NCBI GenBank assembly: GCA_013365365.1
Contig: JABVXU010000003.1
Coordinates: forward strand, 310,001-374,000
Direction of reading: 5' to 3'
Length of the DNA stretch: 64,000 nucleotides
Origin: Cruorifilaria tuberocauda
Taxonomy: Eukaryota; Nematoda; Chromadorea; Rhabditida; Onchocercidae
The position numbers and the translations under genes are program-made. Under the pieces are notes generated by a model. The model saw only the letters and a list, made by a program, of their open reading frames with translations, did not search any database and had not been told where the DNA came from. Positions 53,201-59,565 of the stretch are shown in pieces. Numbering within the stretch: position 1 is the stretch's first letter; each line of letters opens with the position of its first letter.

Positions 53201-56200
53201 CTTGTTCGCTTCTATAACTGGTTTCTTCTCGGCATTTATTCTTGTCGCTTGGTTTCTCATAGTCTATTAATTACTCTCGGCATCAAAAGATATAATTAAG
53301 ACATATAAACTTTTAAAAAGTGTAAACATCTGCGTCAATCAGTAATTCATTTAGGTTCATGAAAATACTGTACCAGTGATAGAGATTGAGAAATTTGCCA
53401 AACGATTGCATGAGGCGTTAGATGAAAGTGAAGAAAAGGAGAATGACGAGAGCGATTTGGGTATTGAACAGCAGAGTACCACGGTACCAGCCACAATACC
53501 AGTCGCAATATCTGGTAGCAAAAAGAGAACGTTGGGAGAAGATGAACTGCCATTGAGTAGTAGTCATGACGCCGAACTTAACACTGATCATGGATGTTTA
53601 TTTAGTCAAACTCCAACCACTTCAACCACAACCGAAGATGATAAATATATACTGGAGGTAGGTAAATAATATTCCGATAAAAACAACTTTAGACTTCGTA
53701 ATTTTAAAAACTTTTCGCAATTTCATAAAATATAATTCAAAAGAGTCTTATGAAATTGCTAAAATTTCTTGGAAAGATTTCTACTTTTTTTTAGAAAGGT
53801 TTTTATTTTTTGGAAAGATTTCTACTTTTTCATGCAATTTTTCATATAAAAACAATCTTCTTCATTCAGCTGATAGGCGATTATTGGAAGTGCAGATCGA
53901 AAATTTTTTTTTTGAAACGAACCTCGGTATAAAACTTCATTTGGAAGATGATTATTGATGAAGTAGAATAGGATGTATCAAAAGAAAAAAATTGATACGA
54001 ATCTTCAATTTCATTTCAAAACCCTACTTTAACGATTCTATTCCGTCGTATTTAGGCGAAAAAGCTGAAAGAGGGCACACGATCTAGTTCAGCTGATGCT
54101 ACACCTCAACCGTCAACATCCAAGGATTCATCTGATCTGAATAGTCAGTTAGCGATGATGAGCATGCTTGGATTTCCTTTTATGCCAAATCCTTTCATAC
54201 CACTTATGCCTCCTGATTTTTTTACAAATCCACTCTTTTCTGTACCACAGAATGCTACCACAACTGTACCACACGGTATGTTTAAACTTTAGAGATATTA
54301 TACTGTGGTTTACGTTTCTCTCATGTTTTTTTATTTATTTTTCGTAGTTTTTTTACATTCAGTTCTTTGCAATTTCTTGTTCTTTAGTAATCTCGAGTGC
54401 ATCACCAACTAAAAGAGCTCGAACACGAATTACCGACGACCAGCTGAAGATTTTGCGGCAGTATTTCGACATCAATAATTCACCCAGTGAACAGCAAATC
54501 AAGGAAATGTCTGTAAAAGCACAGCTTCCAGAAAAAGTTATAAAACATTGGTTTCGAAATACACTATTTAAGGTGATAATTTATTTTTGAAACAATAAAA
54601 CAACTCAATTACTATTTTTTTATTTGTAGCGAGTAAAGGATTTTTTCTTTTATGCTATTCTAGATCTTTGACCAAAGATTGTGTTTGAACAGGAGAAACT
54701 GTGAGGACTGTGTTTACTTGTGACGATTTTTCTCTATTTTCCAGGAACGGCAGCGTGACAAAGATTCTCCATATAATTTCAACATTCCGCCGCAAATGAG
54801 CATTGATTTGGACACTTATGAAAAAACTGGTGAAACAAAAATAACCACCCTTAAAATTGAGGTAAATATCTTTTGATCTGCTTGAAGGAAAAATGGTAGC
54901 CTAGTACAACGGTCAAGAAATTAATCCTAATTGTAACTTTCAGAATTTGAATTCTTACTTTCCAGACCGAAGAAGAATCGAAACCACAACTCTTGCAAAC
55001 ACTGGAAAATCCAGTAAATATAGGAAATTCATTATCTGCTGCAAATGCTCAGATTCATTCTACACCAGTAACAAGCAATAATCCTTTTTCTACTTTCTTG
55101 CATGATGATAAGAATCTTTCGTCCATATTATCAAGTACTTTTTGGACTTTGCTTGGATATTGTTTTTCTACTAATGTGATTTCCTGTTTTAAGTGTAATC
55201 TCATTTTTTCACAAGAAATCAAACCTTTAAATTAAAAAAAATATTATCCAAAGATTTAAATCTTCTATCTATAAACAATAACCGCCACTTTGAGTGCAAA
55301 AAAATTTCTTTTCTATCATTGGTGGATTGATATTTAAGAAATTTAATTCTCATCAAATATTTTTCTTCAAGATTTACCACCTTCAAATTCGGTTACTGGA
55401 CGCCGCGCAAACCGTACTCGCTTTACTGATTATCAATTGCGGACATTGCAGCAATTTTTCGATAAACAAGCTTATCCTAAAGATGATGATTTGGAAGTTT
55501 TGTCGAAAAAACTCCAGCTCAGTCCGCGAGTCATCGTTGTTTGGTTTCAGAATGCCCGACAGAAAGTACATAAGCAAACACCATTTACTTTTTACATTAT
55601 TATCATATCCTGACAAGTAATAGTCGTGAACCAAGAGATGAAAATTTTTGAAATTTATTTTGTACTTTGCATCTGCTTCTGGCATAAAAATTTCTTTTTA
55701 GGCTCGAAAAATATACGAAAATCAACCAACATCGAGCAGTGACGATCGATTTATGAAAACACCGGGAAGTAATTTTCAGTGCAAACGATGTCAATTAGTA
55801 TTTCAACGTTACTATGAACTGATACAGCATCAACAGAAGTTATGCTACAAAGATGATTGCTTGGCTCAACAAAAAGATAATAAAGTATATCTATAATCAA
55901 GTACATTCACGTGAAGAATTTTTGACTTTTTATTTTTTGATCTGATTTGCATTTCCATTTGATCCGAAAATGATTATAATTTCAAACTGTGCTATTTTTG
56001 AATGAAATTTCTATTACAGGCTGTCGAAGAGAATTTAAGTGAAGATGAGAAAACGAGTTTGGAGAATCTACGTGATGCATCACGTCTGAATACTACATCA
56101 GTTGCAACAAATAGTCAGGCAACTACTTTAGGTGGAGCATTAGCTCAGCTTATCGGTACTACATCATCGGGAACTAATACTGATATCAATCAATCGGAAT

Positions 56201-59200
56201 TTTTGAAACTACAACCATTAGCCAAATCACAAGATCCATCCATGAAACTAGTAAGGTTCTTTCTCTTCGTATAATCATTTTGGATTGATTCCTTTCACTT
56301 TCCGTTTTTATTTCTATTTGTTAAGTTTGTTCTGAAACCTATTTTCATGCTATCATTCAATTTAAAAACTTAGAAAATCGGTAATCATTTTTAAATAGAT
56401 CATCTTTCATTCATCTGATCGGCTGATAGCAGATTAGAGTTTATGGTTAAATGATGCCTCGACAAATTAATAATCGATAATGATATGATCTAATGTAATG
56501 TATGGTATGATCTGGACTGTTCGAGCATTTAGATGTGAAAAGCTTTGTAATAGTTTTTACCGTGATAATACAATATACTACTGGAAGTTGCGGGAGAAAT
56601 TTAGTTCAAAAAAAATGCGGGTATATAGTAGGCGCGTCGTTTTTAATGCTCAAAATGAAATCTTCTTATCGTTCAGAAGGTAAGAGATAAGAAAAAAGCG
56701 ATATTTTCCTGTCCTTTCTGTTGTCTATTATTCCACTCGCGAAATTCACTGATTATTCATATTTCGAATCGTTATCCGGAGCAAGTTAACAGTACATCGG
56801 TTAATGCCGACCTATTAACGGCCGCTGAAGATGTGAGGAAATGCATATTCTTTGCTAATAGTTTTTCTAATATCGCTATATGTGAAGTGGTAGAAAAGTG
56901 GAACTTGGAAGCCTAAGTCTCAGAGAGTGCTTCTAGGCCGGTTAAGACAAGTATATCGAGTGAGACGTGATTGATCTGTGGAATTGTACATAATTTTATG
57001 AAAATTAGTGAAGTTTTTTTGCAGGTACCGACAATTAAAGCATTGGCAGGTGATGATTCACTGGGAGATGTGTCGAAAACGAATGGTTCTTCAAAAAAGT
57101 CGGAACTTTCGCCACTTGACCTTAGTTGTACCACTAATGGCGAAGGGTGAGTCTTCACGAAATTATTGATTTCCTTATTAAATCTTATACATTTAAATGT
57201 ATTAGTTCTTCAGAGTTGTTTTAAAGCTTTTTCGATGATCAGTTTTTGTCATACGGTTTTTGTTTATATAAAAACCAGCGTTATGTTCATCAAATTAGCA
57301 GCCCCTATTATTAGTTTGTGGTGCTTTTCTAAATTTAATTTGTAAGAAAATTGATAAAAGCTTTTTTCTAATCATTATATTTTGGATGCATAAAAAAATT
57401 AAAGTTTCAGTCGTGAAGATTCGATATCAATATCTCCTTCATTCGTCCATTCTGACAATGATGATAATAACAGTGATAACATGGATATCAGTGAACGATA
57501 CAATAGTGCATCACCAAGTGCTACTGGAATTGGTTGTTTTGGGGCTCGAAGAAGTCCTGCTAGCTCCAAGCGATATCGAACTCATTTGACACCATTGCAA
57601 GTTCATGTAAGTGTAATGATAGTTTATTATTCAAGAGCCCTCAAAGTCCTCTCATCTTCGAATTCAATATGCTACTAGACTGTTTTACACAAAAATACAG
57701 GTGATTGCAGGTGATGAAAAGCATATTCATGAGTTATAAAACTCCATCGATGAATGAATGTGATCTGTTAGGAGCCGAAATCGGCCTTCATAAACGAGTT
57801 GTACAAGTGTGGTTTCAAAATGCTCGAGCAAAAGAGCGGAAGTCGCGATCATATAGCGGTCTGTTGTTTTAGAATTATTTATTTAGATATGCAAATCTGT
57901 TCAATTTTCACCAGAAGTTCAGTTTTTTTATGAGTTTGCATGCAAAAAAAAATCTTACATAAAAATTATCAGAAAATTAGATGACTGAGAAAAATAATTA
58001 ACTGTGAAAATTAGCTGAGCGATCTCGAGATGAATCGAAAGAATTACAATTAACTAATGAATTGGTACATGCCTGAAATAAAATTATTAGCTAAACTCAA
58101 TGTTTTTAAATTAAAGGTATAGCCATCAACAGTAGAATAAACAATAGATTTTTTATTTAAAAATATCATGTTTTAGAAATATTATGTTTTTTAGGTGATG
58201 AAGAATTATTTCGGTGTGCATCAACACGCTGCGCAATGTGTGGTGTTAGTTACGATCATCGTGTTACTTTGCATGATCACATATTCACTACTGGTCACAT
58301 TAATCGTATCAAAAAACTTCTTCAAACAGATAATATTCAAACAGAAGGACCAATAGATTTGAATGCTGTACCGGAAACATTTGATAAAGAAGATATCCAA
58401 CGAACTAGGTTTCAATTTAATTTCTCTGATTCCACAACATTTCTCTTCCAGCTTGGAGTGAAATCATCTGTTTTCTTTCAGGTATTTACTCTCTGTCTAA
58501 TATTATTATTTAAATGTTTGATTATTACGATTTTTAGAATGAAAGCTATACGAGATCGGCGAACAATAAAATCAGTCGGTGTATCAGCACTAAATTCTGG
58601 CAGCAATACGATGCCGCATTTTCCTTATAATTTCTTATACAGTATTCGATCGGGTCAGTATAAATACTAGTGTAGTAATTTCCTTAAAAAAATTTTTTTT
58701 CTGGTAAACCGTTAACTAATAATGTTATAAAAGTTCTTCAGAAACAAAATTATGCATGCCTTAAAAATGAACTGAAATTGAAGATCTTTTGCACTAAATA
58801 CACGTTTAAGCTATTGGCAAAAATAAGTCAGTACAATGATTTTTTGAAGGCTTGGCGCCAATGATGTATGATCCAAACCTGATGGGTACACCGATACCAA
58901 TGCTTCAAATTCCTGAAAGTGTTATGGCGCAAATTACAACGGATATGAGTTCCGGCCGTGAATCATCGAAATTCACACAAGATGGCAAAACTTTCCAGCA
59001 ATTGGTTGCCGTACTTCCATTACGTGATTTTCAGTGTGCTGGCAGTACTGACAGTGAGGTTGTTTGTTTCATTTTTTTTTTTTTTTTTTGTTATGATATT
59101 CATTTACATTTCCAACTATCTCATATCTTTCAAACATATTTGTATTTGGTTTGAAGTTATCATTTCATCTGATATTAGCATTTGATTTAGGTTGGCTGGG

Positions 59201-59565
59201 CATGTCCTCAATGTACCAATGTATTTCAACAGGAACAGTTGTTAAAAAATCATCAACGACTCATATGTCAAGGTTGTGATTCAGTGTTTAAATTGGTACA
59301 AACTCATTATCAATGTCGGGCTTGTAATACAAAATTTGGCACACAGGTCGGTGTTCTCTCTGCGTTTCATTTTGCTATTAAAGAGATATCTGGAACTTTA
59401 TAAAATTAATGATTATGATAAGAGTATTTCTCATTTATTACAAAATTTTCTCAATAATATTTTTACGCAACAATTGATTTTAAATTTTAGACCGAATTTC
59501 GAGTTCACTGTGATACATTAGAACATCAAGCCGCCCGTGAAATATTTCTGGGTAGAACAGTTTAA
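11070..59565 (+). CDS. zfh-2: ZFHX3/4-type zinc-finger homeodomain transcription factor
   Basis: This is a nuclear DNA-binding regulator of the ATBF1/ZFHX3-ZFHX4/zfh-2 family. Coding exons of the main model: 14448-14586, 15534-15694, 15918-16110, 16399-16509, 16773-16918, 25560-25687, 26718-26920, 27085-27162, 37147-37242, 43291-43421, 45030-45118, 48113-48309, 48576-48678, 48925-49063, 49198-49319, 49710-49869, 52051-52249, 52629-52760, 52939-53132, 53355-53657, 54056-54275, 54388-54572, 54745-54861, 54966-55134, 55372-55565, 55702-55884, 56020-56250, 56677-56832, 57025-57146, 57411-57606, 57711-57858, 58195-58408, 58538-58653, 58850-59058, 59191-59346, 59491-59565. They total 5715 nt and encode 1904 aa; the phase is continuous at all junctions. 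Family hallmarks are [37 protein letters not shown]1 ending [14 protein letters not shown]2 and HD3 with WFQNAR, and PLDLS. The alternative start at 11070 (exons 11070-11201, 13431-13555, 13885-13940, then 15534) would give 1962 aa; a start at 13610 would give 1902 aa. Three homeodomains fits invertebrate members; vertebrate members have four. The identity is very secure, the extreme N-terminus is not. Confidence 0.93.
12635..12676. repeat. Perfect 19-bp inverted repeat
   Basis: Arms at 12635-12653 and 12658-12676 are exact reverse complements with a four-base loop. It lies between the candidate distal first exon and the other first exons. Confidence 0.9.
13431..13555 (+). CDS. zfh-2: Candidate second exon of the long N-terminal isoform
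   Basis: The exon follows acceptor aattttag and is open in the frame starting at 13431. It ends before a gttaat donor, leaving two bases (cg). The translation ([13 protein letters not shown]...) is protein-like. The two leftover bases join to the first base of 13885-13940 to complete an Arg codon. No homologous domain is recognised in it, so support comes only from splice sites, phase and composition. Confidence 0.4.
13598..13686 (+). CDS. zfh-2: Candidate alternative first exon (start at 13610)
   Basis: Acceptor ttctgtag ends at 13597, with an ATG 12 bases downstream at 13610. The frame [17 protein letters not shown] continues to a gtaatg donor after 13686, leaving two bases (cg), exactly as the 13431-13555 exon does. 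An in-frame stop upstream (13601-13603) means it can only serve as a first coding exon. It would splice to 13885-13940. Confidence 0.4.
13885..13940 (+). CDS. zfh-2: Small shared 5' exon
   Basis: This 56-nt exon lies between acceptor taatgtag and donor gtaaat. It accepts two bases from either 13431-13555 or 13598-13686 and encodes the acidic peptide [19 protein letters not shown]. It leaves one base (g), which completes a Glu codon with the first bases of 15534, the same junction codon that the 14448 first exon makes. Confidence 0.5.
14310..14357. promoter_or_regulatory. Two opposed octamer-like sites before exon 14367
   Basis: ATGCAAAT lies at 14310-14317 and its reverse complement ATTTGCAT at 14350-14357, just upstream of the 14367 exon. 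Octamers are bound by POU-homeodomain factors. Single copies are expected by chance in AT-rich DNA; the close inverted pair next to a candidate promoter is what makes it worth noting. Confidence 0.25.
14367..14586 (+). CDS. zfh-2: Proximal first exon (start at 14448)
   Basis: Acceptor cataattttcag ends at 14366. An 81-nt 5' UTR follows, with stops in the coding frame (for example 14424-14426), so the ATG at 14448 is a genuine first start. It encodes 46 residues ([19 protein letters not shown]...) and leaves one base (g) before gtatgt. That joins to 15534 in frame. The UTR contains a six-codon upstream frame, ATG 14399 to TAG 14417-14419. Confidence 0.6.
15534..16918 (+). CDS. zfh-2: Exons 2-5: first four zinc fingers
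   Basis: Four exons (15534-15694, 15918-16110, 16399-16509, 16773-16918) encode residues 47-250. Finger 1 has C75, C78, H91, H96. A family-specific [17 protein letters not shown] linker with an extra CxxC at 103/106 leads into finger 2 (C130, C133, H146, H152). Finger 3 is C183, C186, H200, H207, spread over the 16509/16773 junction. Finger 4 is C222, C225, H238, H244. The H-X5-H spacing and the [16 protein letters not shown] sequence are typical of this family. The block is the best anchor of the assignment in the 5' half. Confidence 0.92.
16189..16244. repeat. Inverted repeat (hairpin) in intron 3
   Basis: Two 26-nt arms (16189-16214 and 16219-16244) are reverse complements with two mismatches, separated by four bases. 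The transcript could form a long stem within the 288-nt intron between exons 16110 and 16399. Confidence 0.8.
22727..24148. repeat. Exact 24-nt sequence repeated about 1.4 kb apart
   Basis: The copies at 22727-22750 and 24125-24148 are identical over 24 bases (starting gtgaatctttgtgaac). The flanks are only loosely similar, so this is either a short ancient duplication or a shared binding or structural element. The span given covers both copies. Confidence 0.7.
24770..25000. promoter_or_regulatory. Candidate internal regulatory or promoter block before exon 6
   Basis: A GC-richer island contains the perfect palindrome ATTGGCCAAT (24849-24858), which carries CCAAT on both strands, followed by the GCAT repeat. 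About 0.6 kb downstream, exon 6 begins with an in-frame ATG. An internal promoter giving an N-terminally shortened protein is possible but unproven. Confidence 0.2.
24935..24953. repeat. (GCAT)n short tandem repeat
   Basis: About five units of the self-complementary tetramer GCAT, in a GC-richer stretch upstream of exon 6. Confidence 0.9.
25560..27162 (+). CDS. zfh-2: Exons 6-8: zinc fingers 5 and 6
   Basis: Exons 25560-25687, 26718-26920 and 27085-27162 encode residues 251-386. Finger 5 (C284, C287, H300, H306) is split over the 25687/26718 junction, where the split codon becomes Cys293. Finger 6 (C346, C349, H362, H366) is split over 26920/27085. A Ser/Thr/Pro-rich linker lies between them and an acidic tail follows. 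Exon 6 starts with ATG in phase 0, so it could also act as an internal start. Confidence 0.88.
27163..37146. other. Intron 8, about 10 kb, no supported coding sequence
   Basis: The largest intron. It is AT-rich and no further family exon was recognised. A GC-richer purine-rich block lies at about 30370-30480, and a small 10-bp inverted repeat (gtgctaat core) lies around 29985-30036. Pyrimidine-rich CT tracts are dense at about 33550-33585 and 34640-35350. A small perfect stem (12-bp arms, 3-base loop) is at 36260-36286. The frames at 28366-28656 and 29732-29950 have no protein-like features. Confidence 0.7.
34640..35350. repeat. Polypyrimidine (CT)n-rich region
   Basis: Several CT-dinucleotide tracts lie on the + strand, for example about 35028-35060 and 35298-35347. 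They give spurious Ser/Leu-rich frames on + and Arg/Glu-rich frames on the minus strand. Confidence 0.8.
37147..43421 (+). CDS. zfh-2: Exons 9-10: split zinc finger 7 and finger 8
   Basis: Exons 37147-37242 and 43291-43421 encode residues 387-462. Finger 7 is interrupted by a 6048-nt intron: C411 and C414 are in exon 9, H427 and H432 in exon 10. The donor must be gtaggt after 37242, leaving one base (a); the tempting downstream gtcttt site would break the frame. Joined, they read [22 protein letters not shown], a normal C2H2 finger. Finger 8 (C446, C449, H459, and H464 from the next exon) is short, with extra cysteines at 451 and 453. Confidence 0.85.
39539..39561. repeat. (GAAT)n microsatellite
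   Basis: Five to six tandem GAAT units in intron 9. Confidence 0.9.
41376..41444. repeat. Tandem duplication, period 37 bp
   Basis: A 32-nt sequence at 41376-41407 is repeated exactly at 41413-41444, separated by five bases. The unit is GC-richer than its surroundings. Confidence 0.9.
43422..45029. other. Intron 10, about 1.6 kb
   Basis: AT-rich, with an AAT triplet run at about 43670-43703 and a perfect 20-bp palindrome at 44363-44382 (attctctttg and its complement). No coding sequence is seen. Confidence 0.75.
45030..45118 (+). CDS. zfh-2: Exon 11: end of finger 8 and linker
   Basis: Starts in phase 0 after tgatttcag with E463-H464, which supplies the last ligand of finger 8. It continues with a short helix-like stretch ([11 protein letters not shown]) and a Ser/Thr-rich linker. 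It ends with two bases (ag) before gtaact. The phase matches exon 12. Confidence 0.85.
45119..48112. other. Intron 11, about 3 kb
   Basis: AT-rich. A small (ATATG)n patch lies at about 45915-45931. A GC-rich perfect stem (ggaggag, loop acg, ctcctcc) lies at 47499-47515 inside a GC-richer stretch to about 47580. The ATG-initiated 64-codon frame at 45262-45456 cannot be spliced in frame to either neighbouring exon. Confidence 0.7.
48113..49869 (+). CDS. zfh-2: Exons 12-16: zinc fingers 9-12
   Basis: Exons 48113-48309, 48576-48678, 48925-49063, 49198-49319 and 49710-49869 encode residues 492-732. Exon 12 carries two tandem fingers (C506, C509, H522, H526 and C534, C537, H550, H555). Exon 13 is a linker. 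Exon 14 carries finger 11 (C596, C599, H612, H618), followed by a basic/acidic helix. Finger 12 (C661, C664, H677, H683) is split over 49319/49710 through Arg679. The segment [20 protein letters not shown] and the following SVAHQSRL are characteristic of the family. Confidence 0.9.
49870..52050. other. Intron 16, about 2.2 kb
   Basis: AT-rich. A TC-rich patch lies at about 51470-51500. No coding sequence or structured element is supported. Confidence 0.75.
52051..54275 (+). CDS. zfh-2: Exons 17-21: central linker with finger 13
   Basis: Exons 52051-52249, 52629-52760, 52939-53132, 53355-53657 and 54056-54275 encode residues 733-1081. Exon 17 begins with a short Gln run and a Met/Leu/Ala-rich helix-like stretch ([18 protein letters not shown]). 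Finger 13 (C888, C891, H904, H909) spans the 53132/53355 junction. Exon 20 is strongly acidic, then Ser/Thr-rich with a KKR patch that could be a nuclear signal. Exon 21 ends in a Phe/Pro/Met-rich segment (about residues 1046-1072), common ahead of HD1 in this family. The donor of exon 17 is gttagt after 52249, just before a stop. Confidence 0.87.
53769..53830. repeat. Direct repeat of 21 nt in intron 20
   Basis: Copies at 53769-53789 and 53810-53830 are identical (ttggaaagatttctac core), period 41, within the 398-nt intron. Confidence 0.8.
54388..54861 (+). CDS. zfh-2: Exons 22-23: homeodomain 1
   Basis: Homeodomain 1 covers residues 1089-1148 (nt 54408-54572 and 54745-54759). Helix 3 reads [12 protein letters not shown], with Trp48 at 1136, Asn51 at 1139 and Arg at position 50 (R1138) instead of the usual Gln; the same WFRN is typical of the first homeodomain of ZFHX proteins. 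The intron falls after homeodomain residue 55, in phase 0. The tail ([12 protein letters not shown], then [11 protein letters not shown]) is another family signature. Confidence 0.96.
54966..55565 (+). CDS. zfh-2: Exons 24-25: linker and homeodomain 2
   Basis: Exon 24 (54966-55134) is an unstructured Asn/Ser/Thr-rich linker ending with one base before gtactt. Exon 25 (55372-55565) carries most of homeodomain 2, residues 1249-1303 of 1249-1308 ([16 protein letters not shown]... WFQNARQK). Position 50 is Gln1298 and Asn51 is N1299. As in HD1, the intron follows residue 55 of the domain in phase 0. Confidence 0.96.
55702..55884 (+). CDS. zfh-2: Exon 26: end of HD2 and CCHC finger
   Basis: The exon starts with ARKIYEN, completing homeodomain 2, and then encodes finger 14: C1330, C1333, H1346, C1351 ([19 protein letters not shown] followed by QQKLCYKDD). 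The CCHC form and the CYKDD tail are the usual state of this finger in the family, so Cys in place of the last His is not degeneration. Confidence 0.93.
56020..56832 (+). CDS. zfh-2: Exons 27-28: linker and degenerate finger 15
   Basis: Exon 27 (56020-56250) is an acidic then Thr/Ser-rich linker in phase 0. Exon 28 (56677-56832) begins with a basic KVRDKKK stretch and encodes finger 15: C1453, C1456, H1469, but Tyr1474 where the fourth ligand (His) would be expected (HISNRY). The acceptor is ttatcgttcag at 56676. The finger may be structurally weakened; alternatively H1461 or another residue takes over. Confidence 0.85.
57025..57146 (+). CDS. zfh-2: Exon 29: linker with CtBP-type PLDLS motif
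   Basis: Encodes residues 1494-1533. PLDLS at 1523-1527 (nt 57112-57126) matches the PxDLS consensus for binding the co-repressor CtBP (ctbp-1 in nematodes), which suggests a repressor function. It is preceded by a basic/Ser stretch (SSKKSE) and lies between finger 15 and homeodomain 3. The motif is seen in the sequence; the interaction is inferred. Confidence 0.88.
57411..57858 (+). CDS. zfh-2: Exons 30-31: homeodomain 3
   Basis: Homeodomain 3 covers residues 1586-1645 (nt 57565-57606 and 57711-57848): [20 protein letters not shown] through [15 protein letters not shown]. Gln at position 50 is Q1635 and Asn51 is N1636. The intron falls after homeodomain residue 14, unlike in HD1 and HD2. 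The acidic/Asn-rich stretch before it ([13 protein letters not shown]) fits the family. Two AGs ten bases apart precede exon 31; only the second (57710) keeps the frame. Confidence 0.96.
58195..59565 (+). CDS. zfh-2: Exons 32-36: C-terminal fingers and stop
   Basis: Exons 58195-58408, 58538-58653, 58850-59058, 59191-59346 and 59491-59565 encode residues 1649-1904. Finger 16 is C1661, C1664, H1677, H1683 (DHIFTTGH, a U1-like spacing). A basic linker and a Met/Pro-rich segment ([18 protein letters not shown]) follow. Finger 17 is C1833, C1836, H1849, C1854 (CCHC). Finger 18 (C1870, C1873, H1886, H1892) spans the last intron. The protein ends ...FLGRTV with TAA at 59563-59565. Confidence 0.9.
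59072..59089. repeat. Poly-T run of 18 in intron 34
   Basis: A homopolymer immediately downstream of the 59058 donor. It is prone to length polymorphism and sequencing error but lies outside coding sequence. Confidence 0.9.
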
